Origin: an uncultured Loktanella sp.
GTDB lineage: Bacteria; Pseudomonadota; Alphaproteobacteria; Rhodobacterales; Rhodobacteraceae
Direction: 5' to 3'
DNA length: 64,000 nucleotides
Assembly (NCBI GenBank): GCA_937132065.1
Contig: CAKZNT010000037.1
Location: 1-64,000 of the forward strand
Part shown: positions 18,325 through 28,479 of the stretch, piece by piece
How the letters are laid out: every line of letters begins with the position of its first letter
Position numbering within the stretch: position 1 is the stretch's first letter
Translations under genes and position numbers: made by a program
Notes under the pieces: generated by a model
Seen by the model: only the letters and a program-made list of their open reading frames with translations
Database searches by the model: none
Told to the model about the DNA's origin: nothing

Positions 18325-19106
18325 CAGCTTGGCGTCAAGAAGTTGCGGTCAGTCTCACCCAAGATAAAGCCGACCATTTCCTGAACATACAGGCTGTCGC
18401 TTTCCTTGGCCAAACGACCAGCGCGCTCATGGAATGTGCCCTCGCCATCACGAAGGGTCTGGAACGCCGCGCGCAACGCCGTAATGTCACCGCGGGCGAC
18501 CCCCTTGCGCTTGAGGCCAACGAGGTTCAATCCGTCCAGCTTGGCACGTGGACCCATCACAAGCCCGTGGGGAACCACATCGTTCGTGACCATCGAAAGC
18601 GCACCGATAATGGCGCCCTGCCCGATCCGCACCCATTGGTGAATGCCACTCAAACCGCCAATGATGACATCATCTTCAATGTGACAATGCCCCGCCACCG
18701 CAGAGGAATTCACAACTATGACGCGGTCCCCGATCTGGGCGTCGTGGGCAATATGACAGCCAGCCATAAACAAACCGTCATCACCGATACGGGTTTCGCC
18801 GCCTCCACCAGCCGTGCCGGTGTTCATCGTAACATGCTCGCGAATACGGTTGCGCGCACCAATGCGCAGACGGGTCTTTTCGCCGTCAAACTTTAGATCC
18901 TGCGGGATTTCGCCAATGACCGAAAACGGAAAGACAACCGTGTCTTCACCGATATGCGTGTCACCTGTGACAACCACATGGGATTTCAAAACCACACCTT
19001 TGCCCAGCACCACCTCGGGGCCAATCACGCAAAACGGACCAATCTCACAACCGTCACCAATGACAGCCCCCGCTTCGATCACAGCAGAGGGGTGAACGCC
19101 AGACAT
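18324..19106 (-). CDS. lpxA: Acyl-ACP--UDP-N-acetylglucosamine O-acyltransferase
   Basis: First enzyme of lipid A synthesis, moving a 3-hydroxyacyl chain from ACP to UDP-GlcNAc. The 260 aa start with left-handed beta-helix hexapeptide repeats (IHPSAVIEAGAVIGDGCEIG-type). The catalytic-His segment GCHIAHDAQIGD and the specificity segment GGLSGIHQWVRIG are present, with a helical C-terminal domain. Coupled to fabZ upstream and lpxI downstream by single-base overlaps. Confidence 0.96.
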   Translation of the reverse strand: MSGVHPSAVIEAGAVIGDGCEIGPFCVIGPEVVLGKGVVLKSHVVVTGDTHIGEDTVVFPFSVIGEIPQDLKFDGEKTRLRIGARNRIREHVTMNTGTAGGGGETRIGDDGLFMAGCHIAHDAQIGDRVIVVNSSAVAGHCHIEDDVIIGGLSGIHQWVRIGQGAIIGALSMVTNDVVPHGLVMGPRAKLDGLNLVGLKRKGVARGDITALRAAFQTLRDGEGTFHERAGRLAKESDSLYVQEMVGFILGETDRNFLTPS

Positions 19107-19567
19107 CAGGCCTTGAGGTCCATCATGGCCGTGAACTCGGCCTCTGCTGCCATTTCGCCGTCCACAGTTGCCACGCCTTTAAAGCGCCAGACCTTGCCAC
19201 CCGGCTTGCCACGGGTCGTTTCCAGATGCATCTCAAGCACATCCCCCGGCACGACCATGCGGCGGAACTTGCAGCCGTCAATTGCCATGAAATATACGTT
19301 CAAATTCCCGTCCGTCAGGCCCAGACTTGTGCCGATCATAACAGCGGCGGTTTGCGCCATTGCCTCAACAATCGTGACACCGGGCATAATCGGGTTTCCA
19401 GGGAAATGCCCTTGAAAATGCGGCTCGTTCATCGTGACGTTCTTGATGCCAACAGCCGACTTGATCCCGTCAATATCGCGCACCTTATCAACGAGCAAAA
19501 ACGGGTAACGGTGCGGAATGATCTTCTGGATCAGCTTGATGTCGGCGGTTGTTGGGGTCTCGGTCAT
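19106..19567 (-). CDS. fabZ: 3-hydroxyacyl-ACP dehydratase FabZ
   Basis: Dehydrates 3-hydroxyacyl-ACP during fatty acid elongation and so competes with LpxA for 3-hydroxyacyl-ACP. The 153 aa contain [13 protein letters not shown] and the hot-dog-fold active site [11 protein letters not shown] with its His, followed by the catalytic acid in VEAMAQ. I start at ATG 19567, preceded by GGAC at a suitable distance; an ATG at 19585 is less likely. Confidence 0.95.
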   Translation of the reverse strand: MTETPTTADIKLIQKIIPHRYPFLLVDKVRDIDGIKSAVGIKNVTMNEPHFQGHFPGNPIMPGVTIVEAMAQTAAVMIGTSLGLTDGNLNVYFMAIDGCKFRRMVVPGDVLEMHLETTRGKPGGKVWRFKGVATVDGEMAAEAEFTAMMDLKA

Positions 19568-19634
19568 GCGAACAGGTCCATTCATGTTACTTTTATCAAT
19601 GCTACCAAAGCGATAGCGCCCGAGCAAGCAAAGC

Positions 19635-20201
19635 CTAGTTTTCAGGGGTCTCGGGCGTGGTTCCATCGCCCAGCACCTCGTCGATGCGGGCGATCGCGTC
19701 TTTGGTGACATCAACGCTGCTCAAGCTCAGGAACACAATCCGCTGGTCCAGAACCACAGCCGCGCCGCGCTCGATCATCAAATCGCCGACCACATTGCGC
19801 ACCTGTTCGAGAAACGCGCGTGGCGCGCCATCGCGCTCGGCCTCGAATGTCGCAATTGCGGAATCGCGGGCGCGGCGAATGCCCTGCACGCGGGTGTCAA
19901 AATCCTCGGCTTCCTTGCGAAATGCAGCAGGGTCCATCGTCGGGCGCCGCTCTGTCAGGCTCTTTTCTTCGGCCGTCAGCGCAGAGGTAATCCGCTCGTT
20001 CTCGGCCTGTAATTCGCGGGCGCGCACCTCGAGTTCGGCCGTGATCCGCTTGCCCATCAACGTGCCACGAAACAGCGCATCGGTATCAATCAGAACAACC
20101 GCGGATTGGGGTGTGCCAATCGGGGCCGCCTCTTGGGCCGTGGCCTGCACGGTCAATGCGACCGTGCAAAGCGCCCCGAATGCGATGTGGCGAAAAGCCA
20201 T
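19635..20201 (-). CDS. OmpH/Skp-family periplasmic chaperone
   Basis: Periplasmic chaperone that holds unfolded outer-membrane proteins for the Bam complex. The 188 aa have a signal peptide ([16 protein letters not shown], cleavage near residue 22), a strand with [16 protein letters not shown], a long charged coiled coil (about residues 50-125), and a closing strand [14 protein letters not shown]. Its ATG directly abuts the bamA stop (TAAATG), and fabZ follows. Confidence 0.88.
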   Translation of the reverse strand: MAFRHIAFGALCTVALTVQATAQEAAPIGTPQSAVVLIDTDALFRGTLMGKRITAELEVRARELQAENERITSALTAEEKSLTERRPTMDPAAFRKEAEDFDTRVQGIRRARDSAIATFEAERDGAPRAFLEQVRNVVGDLMIERGAAVVLDQRIVFLSLSSVDVTKDAIARIDEVLGDGTTPETPEN

Positions 20202-22550
20202 TTAGAAGCTCGTCGAGATCGTCACGTCAAAGTTCTTGGGCGTATCGTATTCTTGCCCGTCCAAGACTTCGGAGAAGTTAAACCGCAGCGGCCCGATCGG
20301 TGTGTTCCAGAACAAGGAGACACCCGCAACCGTGCGTGGTGTGAACTCGTTATATAGAACCGTGCCGGGCGCTGCGCGGCCAATATCCCAAACGGAGCCG
20401 TAATCGACGAACGCACCGCCAGAGATGCCGTATTCGCTTGGCAACCCGATCGGGAACTCGGCCTCAAGACGCGCTACCGCATAGACATTGCCGCCCAATG
20501 CATCGTTGATGATGGCATCTGGGTCACTATCGTCAAAGTCGCGCGGGCCAACACCGCCAGCCTCGAAACCACGCATCAAGCGGCTACCAAGAAAGAAGCG
20601 ATCCGTAATACGGCTCTGGCCCTTGGAGTAATCAAGATACCCGCCCTCAAGGGTCGCGCGCAGGGTCACTTCTTCGTTCATGACCTTGGTTTCAACCGCA
20701 GCCAGACCCGTGGACTTGATGTATTGCGCATCGCCAAAGCCGAACTCCTGACCAAAGCGCAAGACAACACCCGTATTGGGATCAAGCCCGGAACGGCGGC
20801 TGTCAAAGCTATAAACGTAACCGACCGAGCTGGCACCAACGCCACCTTCATCAGCCTTGATCAGGTCACTCGACGTGGCGCTAACATCAGACAGATCGGT
20901 GTAGTCATATGCGTAAAACACCTGCAAACGGCCATTCTCACTGACAGGAAACGTCAGGGATGGCTTAAAGCGGAATGTCTCGGTGTCATAGGTCGCGTTT
21001 TCGTTGTCGGTCACGCGATAATCGAAATCGAGCCCAAAGCCCAAATCACGACCCAAAAACTGCGGCTCTTCAAACGAGAACGAAAGCACGCGGTTGGTCT
21101 CTGCCGTCGAAAGCTGAACATTCAACTTCTGACCACGGCCCATGAAATTGCTCTGGCGGAAAGAGCCAAGCAAACCAAACCCTGTGTCCGAATTATAGTT
21201 GGCGCCAAACGAAAGCGACCCTGTGTTCGCCTCTTCGACGTTCACATCTACGATGATCTGGTTTGGCGTGGACCCTTCACGCGCCTGCACGTCAGCGTTC
21301 CCAAAGAAGCCAAGGGCACGAATGCGCTCTGCACTTTCGCGGATTTCACGCGGGTTGAACGGGTCACCTTCCACGGTGCGGAACTGGTTACGCACAATAC
21401 GATCAAGCGTTGTGTTGTTGCCCTCAATGTCGATCCGCTCCACAAAGATACGCTCGCCGCGCACCAGTGCAAATTCGAGGTTAAGCAGAAGCCCACGGTC
21501 ATCACGCGTGATCCGCGGATCAACCTGCAAGAAATTGATCCCCATGCGCAGTGCCAACCGCTCGAGGCGGGCAATCTCGGTTTCGATCAATGACGGGGAA
21601 TAAACCACGCCTGGGCGCAGGCGCATTTCCGCGCGGAACACCGCGGCGTCAGCTTCGGGGATATCGCTGGTCACGCTGACATCACCGATGCGGAACTGTT
21701 GCCCCTCTTGCACGTTGAACGTCACAAGATAGGCATCGCGTTCACGCGTCAGCGACACATCAACGTTTTGCACCTGAAAATCGACATAACCACGCGATTG
21801 GTAAAAATCGGTCAAGGCGCGGCGGTCAAATGCAATGCGGTCTTCCACAAAGGTATCGCGCGAAATGATCGACCGTAAAATACCCGCCTGCTTTGTCTCA
21901 AGCACGCGGCGCAAACGGTTCTCGGAATAGGTGCGGTTGCCAACAAACGAAATCCGCTCGATCTCGGTGACACCGGCCTCGACAACTTCAAAAATCAGAT
22001 CAACGCGGTTATTGGAACGCGCGATCAGGCGCGGACGCACAATCGCATTCACGCGGCCCTTGGAGGCATAAACTTCCGAAATAGCAGCCGTGTCGCGTTC
22101 TGCCTGTTCGGGGCTATACACACGGCGCGACTGGGACTGCACAACCGCAAGCAACTGCGCGTCACGAATTTTGGTGTTCCCTTCGACGTTGATCTGGTTG
22201 ATCGTCGGACGCTCGACAACCGCAATCACAAGCGTGCCACCGCGCGGGGTCACATCCACGCTTTCGAACAGGCCGGAATTGCGAATGCGTTGGGCCGCAT
22301 CGTTCATTTCACCCGCAGAAATCGTCGCGCCGCGGCTGATTCCCGCAAATGAAAGGATCGTGCCATCCTCTACGCGCTGGTTTCCATCGATCTGCACGGT
22401 GTTAAACGTGAAGGATTGGGCGCTCGATTGAGAGGCGAAAATCGTCGCAAACCCTATAAATAGAACGAAAAATAGCCGTTGATAGACGGTGACAGATTGC
22501 GCGGCTGCGCGGACGGTTTCACGGTTCATAATTTTCGCCTGTTGTGACAT
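20202..22550 (-). CDS. bamA: Outer membrane protein assembly factor BamA
   Basis: Omp85-family barrel that inserts beta-barrel proteins into the outer membrane. The 782 aa consist of an N-terminal signal sequence ending in SSAQS, five POTRA domains (about residues 45-440; the first begins FTFNTVQIDGNQRVEDG) and a C-terminal 16-strand barrel. The barrel has the conserved loop-6 RGF in SRLMRGFEAGG and a terminal aromatic residue (SF). ATG 22550 has an upstream AGGGA. The gene follows the 41-aa ORF and rseP. Confidence 0.96.
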   Translation of the reverse strand: MSQQAKIMNRETVRAAAQSVTVYQRLFFVLFIGFATIFASQSSAQSFTFNTVQIDGNQRVEDGTILSFAGISRGATISAGEMNDAAQRIRNSGLFESVDVTPRGGTLVIAVVERPTINQINVEGNTKIRDAQLLAVVQSQSRRVYSPEQAERDTAAISEVYASKGRVNAIVRPRLIARSNNRVDLIFEVVEAGVTEIERISFVGNRTYSENRLRRVLETKQAGILRSIISRDTFVEDRIAFDRRALTDFYQSRGYVDFQVQNVDVSLTRERDAYLVTFNVQEGQQFRIGDVSVTSDIPEADAAVFRAEMRLRPGVVYSPSLIETEIARLERLALRMGINFLQVDPRITRDDRGLLLNLEFALVRGERIFVERIDIEGNNTTLDRIVRNQFRTVEGDPFNPREIRESAERIRALGFFGNADVQAREGSTPNQIIVDVNVEEANTGSLSFGANYNSDTGFGLLGSFRQSNFMGRGQKLNVQLSTAETNRVLSFSFEEPQFLGRDLGFGLDFDYRVTDNENATYDTETFRFKPSLTFPVSENGRLQVFYAYDYTDLSDVSATSSDLIKADEGGVGASSVGYVYSFDSRRSGLDPNTGVVLRFGQEFGFGDAQYIKSTGLAAVETKVMNEEVTLRATLEGGYLDYSKGQSRITDRFFLGSRLMRGFEAGGVGPRDFDDSDPDAIINDALGGNVYAVARLEAEFPIGLPSEYGISGGAFVDYGSVWDIGRAAPGTVLYNEFTPRTVAGVSLFWNTPIGPLRFNFSEVLDGQEYDTPKNFDVTISTSF

Positions 22551-22599
22551 CCCAGTCCCTACGAACTAACGGACCAATGACGTGATGTCAAAACCAACA

Positions 22600-22624
22600 A
22601 ACGCGCCACAATGGGCGCGTTTTT
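22600..22624 (-). terminator. Hairpin between the 41-aa ORF and bamA
   Basis: AACGCGCC and GGCGCGTT form a perfect 8-bp stem with loop ACAATG. On the minus strand the stem is followed by TTTGTTGGTTTT, a weak T tract, so it could partially end transcripts from rseP and the 41-aa ORF before bamA. On the plus strand the T run is better, but no plus gene precedes it. Confidence 0.55.
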
Positions 22625-22652
22625 GCTTATCAATTATCTGGTGAACGCTGGT

Positions 22653-22778
22653 TTAGCCAAGCGCCAGATAGGAGCCGACATAAAGAGCTGTCACCAATGT
22701 GACCATCATCATCAACCGGTCGGCGTTCAGCTTGACCAAAAATGACAGACCTTTGTAACCCTGAGAAATGGTTTGCAT
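22653..22778 (-). CDS. 41-aa membrane miniprotein between rseP and bamA
   Basis: Read by eye: a 41-codon frame starting MQTISQGYKGLSFLVKLNAD and ending TAA at 22653. The N-terminal half is polar and amphipathic. A single hydrophobic helix rich in Met, Val and Leu (RLMMMVTLVTALYVGSYLALG) spans the rest. GGAG lies 8 nt upstream of the ATG, a good ribosome binding site. It follows the rseP stop by 74 bp in the same direction. I believe similar small proteins occur here in other Rhodobacterales, but that is from memory. Function unknown. Confidence 0.72.
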   Translation of the reverse strand: MQTISQGYKGLSFLVKLNADRLMMMVTLVTALYVGSYLALG

Positions 22779-22852
22779 AAGTTTTACTCCACTAATCTGC
22801 GGTCATATCTACCGTCAGAACATGGCGCAAATGTGGCAACCGCGTGTCACCT

Positions 22853-24178
22853 TTAGGGACAAAGCACCAAATCGTTCAGCAACGCAAAGATCATCATCGC
22901 ACCAATCAGGGCCAGCCCCATCAGCATCAGGATGTTATAAGCGCTGTCTGACGGCTTTTTGCGAAACACCGCTTCATAGGCGTAAAACACAAGGTGACCA
23001 CCGTCCAGAATTGGCACGGGGAACAGGTTCAACAGGCCCACCGCCGCCGACAACATGCCCACAAACCAGATAAAGCTTGTCGCGCCCTGCGCCGCCATCG
23101 AGCCACTCGTTTGGGCGATTCCAACAGGGCCAGACAGGTTGCATGTCGAAATTGCGCCCGTGGCCACATGCCATAGGCCGGACAGCGACGATTTCATGAT
23201 AAACAACAGTTGCGTAGTCGCCCCCTTCAGGGAGTCCCAAAGCCCGAGGTTCTCGGTCGCCTCCTCAAAGAAGACAGACCCCGTAATGCCGATCAACCAA
23301 CGGGTTTCAAACCCGCCAGCTTGCAGCGGGATATCAACGCGGCGCGGTGCAAGCGTGAATTTGGACATGTCACCATTGCGCCAGACATCAAGCGTCAAAG
23401 GCTCGCCGTCCACCGCTTTCACGGCTTCAACAATCTGGTCAAACGCAACGATCGCTGTGCCGTCAATCGCGGTGATCACGTCTCCCTTGCGCAAGCCCGC
23501 ATCGTCCGCAGCAGAGCGCGGGTTGATCCCCGTGATCAGCGATGGCATCAAATATGGCCCCTTGATCTCCATTTCCACGCCATCACGGCGGATCTGGTAA
23601 TCAAGCACTGGCTCATATGGCAGCGCCTCCATCGAAAAATCGTCGACCCCGAACCGCTGACCCGCAACCGAAATCACTTCGTCACCAGTCTGAAACTCCG
23701 AAACAAACATGTCGGGCAGCGTCAAACCGCTTTCAAACGTCAACGGGTCTTTGGAGCGGCCATCAGTCATCGCAACAGCGGCAAAAATCAGGATTGCGAG
23801 CACAAAGTTGAATACCGGCCCCGCCAGAACAGTCAGAGTGCGCGCCCATAGCGGCGCACCTGCCATCGATCTGCGCTTGTCAGCGGCACTGACCTCGCCC
23901 TCGGGACCAATTCCCGCAGCATTTGTATCACCCAAAAAGCGCACGTAGCCGCCAAACGGCAGCGCCGCCAATTGCCAACGTGTGCCCCGCTTATCGACCC
24001 GCGAATAAAGAACCGGGCCCATGCCAAGGCTAAACACTTCGGCGTAAATCCCGCACCAGCGGCCTACAATATAGTGACCATACTCATGGATCGCGACAAT
24101 GATCGACAGCGCGACAATGAAGGCGATAATCGTAAAAGCGGCGCCGCCGAACGACGGTAATATCTGGGCAAAATCCAA
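22853..24178 (-). CDS. rseP: RIP zinc metalloprotease RseP
   Basis: Site-2-type intramembrane protease that cleaves anti-sigma factors and signal-peptide remnants. The 441 aa have the zinc motif HEYGH in the first transmembrane helix (near residue 32), a tandem PDZ region (about residues 130-300, including GLRKGDVITAIDG), and the third zinc ligand in PVPILDGGH near the C-terminus. Four membrane segments are visible. It follows dxr by 4 nt, the usual dxr-rseP-bamA order. Confidence 0.95.
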   Translation of the reverse strand: MDFAQILPSFGGAAFTIIAFIVALSIIVAIHEYGHYIVGRWCGIYAEVFSLGMGPVLYSRVDKRGTRWQLAALPFGGYVRFLGDTNAAGIGPEGEVSAADKRRSMAGAPLWARTLTVLAGPVFNFVLAILIFAAVAMTDGRSKDPLTFESGLTLPDMFVSEFQTGDEVISVAGQRFGVDDFSMEALPYEPVLDYQIRRDGVEMEIKGPYLMPSLITGINPRSAADDAGLRKGDVITAIDGTAIVAFDQIVEAVKAVDGEPLTLDVWRNGDMSKFTLAPRRVDIPLQAGGFETRWLIGITGSVFFEEATENLGLWDSLKGATTQLLFIMKSSLSGLWHVATGAISTCNLSGPVGIAQTSGSMAAQGATSFIWFVGMLSAAVGLLNLFPVPILDGGHLVFYAYEAVFRKKPSDSAYNILMLMGLALIGAMMIFALLNDLVLCP

Positions 24179-24182
24179 CGGT

Positions 24183-25352
24183 CTATCCTAGTTCATGCAA
24201 AGCTTCATCCGCACGCACGCGCGCTAAAGCATCTATTTCCAACACGGTATCTAATGTAATTCGGGCATTTTGCAGCCCATCACGCGCCAACATGGTGTCA
24301 ATTACGCGTGACACAACACCCGCCATGTCCACAAACCTGATCTGACCCGCGATAAACTGATCCAACGCGCGCTCCTTAGCCGCGTTAAACACCGCCCCCG
24401 CAAGGCCGCCAATCTGCATGACATCCGCCGCAATCCCGAGCGCAGGATAGCGCGCAGGATCAGGCGCTTCAAAACTCAACTGACCGATCTTGGCAAGGTC
24501 TAGCCGCTCAACAGGCAATTCGGCGCGCTGCGGCCAATGAAGCGCATAACCAATCGCATGGCGCATATCGGGCGGGCCAATATGGGCCATCAACGCGCCA
24601 TCATTGAACCCGACAAGCGCATGCACAAGGCTTTCACGATGAACAAGCACCTCGATCATACTTGGATCAACACCAAAAAACTCTTTGGTTTCAATCAACT
24701 CCATGCCCTTGTTGAACATAGAGGCACTATCAATCGTGATCCGCTGGCCCATATCCCAATTGGGATGGCTCGAGGCTTGGGCAAGCGTGGCGTTGGCCAG
24801 ATCGGCCATGGGCCAGTCGCGAAACGCGCCGCCAGAGGCCGTGATAATCACCCGCTCGACCGCCGCCATATCCTCACCGACAAGAGCTTGAAACACCGCC
24901 GAATGCTCACTATCGACAGGCAATATCGTGGCGCGATGATCTTTGGCGGCTTGCATCAACAACGGTCCAGCCGTGACCAGACTTTCCTTGTTGGCCAGCG
25001 CCAAAGTGCGCCCATGTGACAAGGCGGTAAAGCTTGGCATCAGACCCGCCGCGCCGATAATCGCCGAGAGGGTCCAGTCAGCGGGGCGATGGGCCGCCTC
25101 GGTAATCGCCAAATCCCCTGCCGCCACCTCAACGCCCGTGCCAGCAAGCAAGGCCTTCAAATCATTGAACAACTCTGAATGACAGGTGACCGCCAGCTTG
25201 GCATTCAAACGCACGGCATCGGCGGCAAGCTGCGCGATGTTGCGGCCCCCTGTCAGGGCGATCACATCATAGGACGCAGGGGCGCGCGCAATCAGATCAA
25301 CTGCACTTTGCCCCACCGACCCCGTTGCGCCAAAAATCGAAACCGATTTCAA
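24183..25352 (-). CDS. dxr: 1-deoxy-D-xylulose 5-phosphate reductoisomerase
   Basis: Second step of the MEP isoprenoid pathway (DXP to MEP, NADPH-dependent), feeding IspD in the ispDF fusion at 3479. The 389 aa have the nucleotide fold GATGSVGQSAVDLI at the N-terminus, the catalytic/metal motif PVDSEHSAVFQ, and the flexible substrate loop region SMIEVLVHRESLVH. It overlaps cdsA by 4 nt (ATGA). Confidence 0.96.
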   Translation of the reverse strand: MKSVSIFGATGSVGQSAVDLIARAPASYDVIALTGGRNIAQLAADAVRLNAKLAVTCHSELFNDLKALLAGTGVEVAAGDLAITEAAHRPADWTLSAIIGAAGLMPSFTALSHGRTLALANKESLVTAGPLLMQAAKDHRATILPVDSEHSAVFQALVGEDMAAVERVIITASGGAFRDWPMADLANATLAQASSHPNWDMGQRITIDSASMFNKGMELIETKEFFGVDPSMIEVLVHRESLVHALVGFNDGALMAHIGPPDMRHAIGYALHWPQRAELPVERLDLAKIGQLSFEAPDPARYPALGIAADVMQIGGLAGAVFNAAKERALDQFIAGQIRFVDMAGVVSRVIDTMLARDGLQNARITLDTVLEIDALARVRADEALHELG

Positions 25353-26134
25353 AAAGCGACTCCAGACAGATCAAACACTGACGCGGCAATAAACATGACA
25401 AGCGCAACACCAAGCAGCGCGTCAAAACGGTCGAGAAAACCACCATGGCCGGGAATAAGTGTGGAACTGTCCTTGATCCCCGTGCGGCGCTTGATGGCGC
25501 TTTCGGCGATATCACCCATCTGACCCGCAAAACTCAAGAGCATCGACAGTGGCACAAGGATCAGGCCAGCATCGGTAAATATCGCAAAGATCAGGCCAAT
25601 GACCCCTGCCCCGATCCAGCCAGCCACCGTGCCGCTCCATGTTTTCTTGGGGCTAATGGCAGGCCAGAACTTTGGCCCCCCAAAGCTGCGGCCGGCAAAA
25701 TAGCCCAAAACATCGGAGGCAATAACGACAAGAAGCATCCAGACGATCCAAAGGGCGCCAAACTCGTTGCGAAAGTGGATCAAGGCGTAGCCGGCAACCA
25801 TAATCACCAGCCCATATAGCAGAAACGTATAGCGCATTTTCTTCAGCAAAAGCGCGCCTATAACGGGCACGATCAGGAACAGCAGCGCAAATGACGTGCC
25901 CGCATCGACAAGTTGGGCCGACATGACGGTCGAAGCCAGCGCACTGAGCAAAGCAGCAGCCGTCGTGCGCTGCGGCGCGATCATCGACCACAACTCCCAG
26001 ATCATGACAGCAGAGGCGAGGACAACAAGCATCTGGAACCAGATACCGCCCGCGACCACGCCAAATATGCCGACAACAACCATCACAACCGCAGAGGTTG
26101 CGCGCGCCGAAAGATCATCCCAATTGCTTGCCAT
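25349..26134 (-). CDS. cdsA: Phosphatidate cytidylyltransferase
   Basis: Membrane enzyme making CDP-diacylglycerol, the precursor of the phosphatidylglycerophosphate handled by PgpA. The family signature reads SAIKRRTGIKDSSTLIPGHG, followed by GFLDR, near the C-terminus. About seven hydrophobic segments are visible. I use ATG 26134 (261 aa, MASNWDDLSARA), one base after the uppS stop. The frame extends to 26296, but that region is uppS sequence in another frame. Confidence 0.93.
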   Translation of the reverse strand: MASNWDDLSARATSAVVMVVVGIFGVVAGGIWFQMLVVLASAVMIWELWSMIAPQRTTAAALLSALASTVMSAQLVDAGTSFALLFLIVPVIGALLLKKMRYTFLLYGLVIMVAGYALIHFRNEFGALWIVWMLLVVIASDVLGYFAGRSFGGPKFWPAISPKKTWSGTVAGWIGAGVIGLIFAIFTDAGLILVPLSMLLSFAGQMGDIAESAIKRRTGIKDSSTLIPGHGGFLDRFDALLGVALVMFIAASVFDLSGVAF

Positions 26135-26135
26135 T

Positions 26136-26864
26136 TTATACTGTTGCTCCGCCATACCGGCGCTCGCGCCCACCAAATCCAGAAAGGATATCACCAAATT
26201 CCTTGGCCGTGAAATCAGGCCAAAGGGTATCGACAAACTCGTATTCGGAATACGCAGATTGCCACAATAGAAAGTTCGAGATACGCGCTTCGCCACTTGT
26301 GCGGATCACCAGATCGGGATCGGGCAGAAAGCGGGTGTCCAGAAACCGCGAGAGTGTCTCTGCGTCCACATCCTTATGCGACAGCCTGCCCTGTTCGATC
26401 TCCAGCGCCATCAGCTGCGCAGCACGGGTCACCTCGTCGCGGCCCCCGTAATTCAACGCGATTGTCAGATGCACCTTTGTATTCTGGGCCGTATGTAGCT
26501 CAAGACTATCCATCAGCGACACAAGCTTTGCGTCAAGCTTCATACGGTCGCCAATAAAACGCACGCGCACACCATCTTCAAACAGGGCTTTCGCCTCGCG
26601 TTCGATATAGCGGCGGAACAGCTTCATCAGGCCCGCAACCTCGGACTGTGTCCGCTTCCAGTTTTCGGTCGAAAACGCAAAAATCGTCAGATATTTGACG
26701 CCAAGATCAGGGCAGGCCTCGACAATTTCGCGAACACGCTTGGCGCCAGCATGGTGGCCAAACAATCTTGGCCGCCCGCGCTGCTGCGCCCATCGTCCGT
26801 TCCCATCCATAATGATGGCAACGTGGGACGGGCCACTTTGCGTTTCTGAAATGTCCTTGGCCAT
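26136..26864 (-). CDS. uppS: Undecaprenyl diphosphate synthase (UppS)
   Basis: Cis-prenyltransferase that makes the C55 carrier lipid for peptidoglycan and O-antigen. The 242 aa contain IMDGNGRWA with the catalytic Asp, FGHHAGAKRVREIV, TIFAFSTENWKR, and the C-terminal RTSGEARISNF and EYEFVDTLWPDF. AAGGGG precedes the ATG. It sits between frr and cdsA as in many proteobacteria. Confidence 0.96.
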   Translation of the reverse strand: MAKDISETQSGPSHVAIIMDGNGRWAQQRGRPRLFGHHAGAKRVREIVEACPDLGVKYLTIFAFSTENWKRTQSEVAGLMKLFRRYIEREAKALFEDGVRVRFIGDRMKLDAKLVSLMDSLELHTAQNTKVHLTIALNYGGRDEVTRAAQLMALEIEQGRLSHKDVDAETLSRFLDTRFLPDPDLVIRTSGEARISNFLLWQSAYSEYEFVDTLWPDFTAKEFGDILSGFGGRERRYGGATV

Positions 26865-26881
26865 AAACGGCCCCCCTTGGG

Positions 26882-27445
26882 TCAGACCTGCATGATCTCG
26901 GCTTGTTTCACCTCAAGGGTCTCGTCGACTTTCTTGATATGGGCATCCGTGATTTCCTGCACCGCTGCCTCCCAGAACTTCTGGTCGTCCTCGGACAGGC
27001 CGTCAGTCTTGGCTTTCTTGATCTGGTCCATACCGTCACGGCGCAAGTTGCGCACAGACACACGAGCGCGCTCGGCGTAATCGCCTGCCACCTTGGTCAG
27101 ATCACGGCGGCGCTCTTCGTTCAACTCGGGGATCGGCAACATAATGATCGTGCCGTTCAATTGGGGGTTAATGCCCAAACCGGAGTTGCGGATCGCCTTT
27201 TCGACGGGACCGACAAGCGCCTTGTCCCAGACGTTGATCGTCACCATGCGTGGCTCTGGCACGTTCACGGTTCCCACTTGGTTGATCGGCGTCATCGCGC
27301 CATAGGCCTCGACCATTACGGGTTCCAACATTGATCCAGAGGCGCGTCCTGTGCGCAGCGAAGAAAACTCAACGCGCAGGTTTGCAATTGCGCCGTCCAT
27401 ACGGCGTTCCAGATCATCGGTATCGAGCATAAAGTCGTCAGACAT
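26882..27445 (-). CDS. frr: Ribosome recycling factor
   Basis: Splits post-termination ribosomes together with EF-G. The 187 aa match the family length, with [20 protein letters not shown] (domain junction), [15 protein letters not shown] and the C-terminal helix pair with [18 protein letters not shown] precedes the ATG. It follows pyrH across a 176-bp gap in which I see no gene. Confidence 0.96.
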   Translation of the reverse strand: MSDDFMLDTDDLERRMDGAIANLRVEFSSLRTGRASGSMLEPVMVEAYGAMTPINQVGTVNVPEPRMVTINVWDKALVGPVEKAIRNSGLGINPQLNGTIIMLPIPELNEERRRDLTKVAGDYAERARVSVRNLRRDGMDQIKKAKTDGLSEDDQKFWEAAVQEITDAHIKKVDETLEVKQAEIMQV

Positions 27446-27621
27446 GCGGTCCTCAAAAGCTATTCTTTGTTAATGCGTTACTATGTCAGGCAATCCCAAA
27501 TGTATAGACATCAGACACAACCCGCACAGCAATAGGCGAAACACCCCGACCATAACTTGCGGCATGTGCAGGTTTTCGTCCGGGTTTCATCATATCTGCG
27601 TCAAAGGGTGGGCAAAGCGGC

Positions 27622-28347
27622 CTAGCCCTGCACCTTGGTATACGTGCCCTCGCCAGCCAAGATACCGCGAAAGCCGCCCGATTCATCAAGACTGAACACG
27701 ATAATCGGCAACTTGTTGTCGCGCGCCAATGCAATCGCTGAGGCGTCCATGACCGCAAGGCGCTTTTGCAGAACCTCGTCGTAAGTGACAACATCATAGC
27801 GCTCTGCATCATCGTGCTTTTTGGGGTCTTTGTCGTAGATCCCGTCAACCTTCGTGCCCTTAAAGATCGCTTCGCAGGCCATCTCGTTGGCGCGCAACGT
27901 CGCGGCAGTATCGGTCGTAAAATAAGGGTTTCCCGTGCCCGCCGCAAAAATAACAACGCGCTTTTTCTCAAGGTGGCGCACCGCGCGGCGACGAATGTAA
28001 GGCTCGGCGACCTCGTCCATGCGAATGGCGCTGATCACGCGGGTATGAATGCCAAGGTCTTCCAATGCGGATTGCATCGCCAGCGCGTTCATCACCGTAG
28101 CCAACATGCCCATGTAATCCGCCGTGGTGCGCTCCATGCCCTGCGCAGACCCTTGCAACCCGCGAAAGATGTTGCCGCCGCCAATGACCATGCAAATCTC
28201 GACGCCCATCTCGTGCACCGTCTTCACCTCGCGCGCAATCCGCTGCACAGTCGGGGGATGCAGGCCAAAGGCCGTATCACCCATCAAAGCTTCGCCGGAA
28301 ATCTTAAGCATCACGCGATCATAAGTCTTATTCGGAGTCTCGGTCAT
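27622..28347 (-). CDS. pyrH: UMP kinase
   Basis: Phosphorylates UMP to UDP in pyrimidine synthesis; a hexameric amino-acid-kinase-fold enzyme. The 241 aa start [20 protein letters not shown], with the nucleotide-binding [23 protein letters not shown] and the C-terminal [19 protein letters not shown] 28347 follows AAGGGC; an upstream ATG (28404) would add unlike residues. It begins the long minus-strand cluster and is divergent from miaA. Confidence 0.96.
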   Translation of the reverse strand: MTETPNKTYDRVMLKISGEALMGDTAFGLHPPTVQRIAREVKTVHEMGVEICMVIGGGNIFRGLQGSAQGMERTTADYMGMLATVMNALAMQSALEDLGIHTRVISAIRMDEVAEPYIRRRAVRHLEKKRVVIFAAGTGNPYFTTDTAATLRANEMACEAIFKGTKVDGIYDKDPKKHDDAERYDVVTYDEVLQKRLAVMDASAIALARDNKLPIIVFSLDESGGFRGILAGEGTYTKVQG

Positions 28348-28479
28348 GTGCTGCCCTTTGCGATGTGAAATGAACCTGCCGCAAAATGTCCGACTTTGAG
28401 ACAAGTTTCAATGCGGCTTAGGCTGTTCTTTTGGGCAATTCGCTAGAATGCTGCGACAGGGTGCACTAAGACAAGCGCC

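Noticed and set aside
20724-21593. 289-codon plus-strand open frame inside bamA
   Set aside because: Antisense shadow of the POTRA/barrel coding region with no ribosome binding site or motif.
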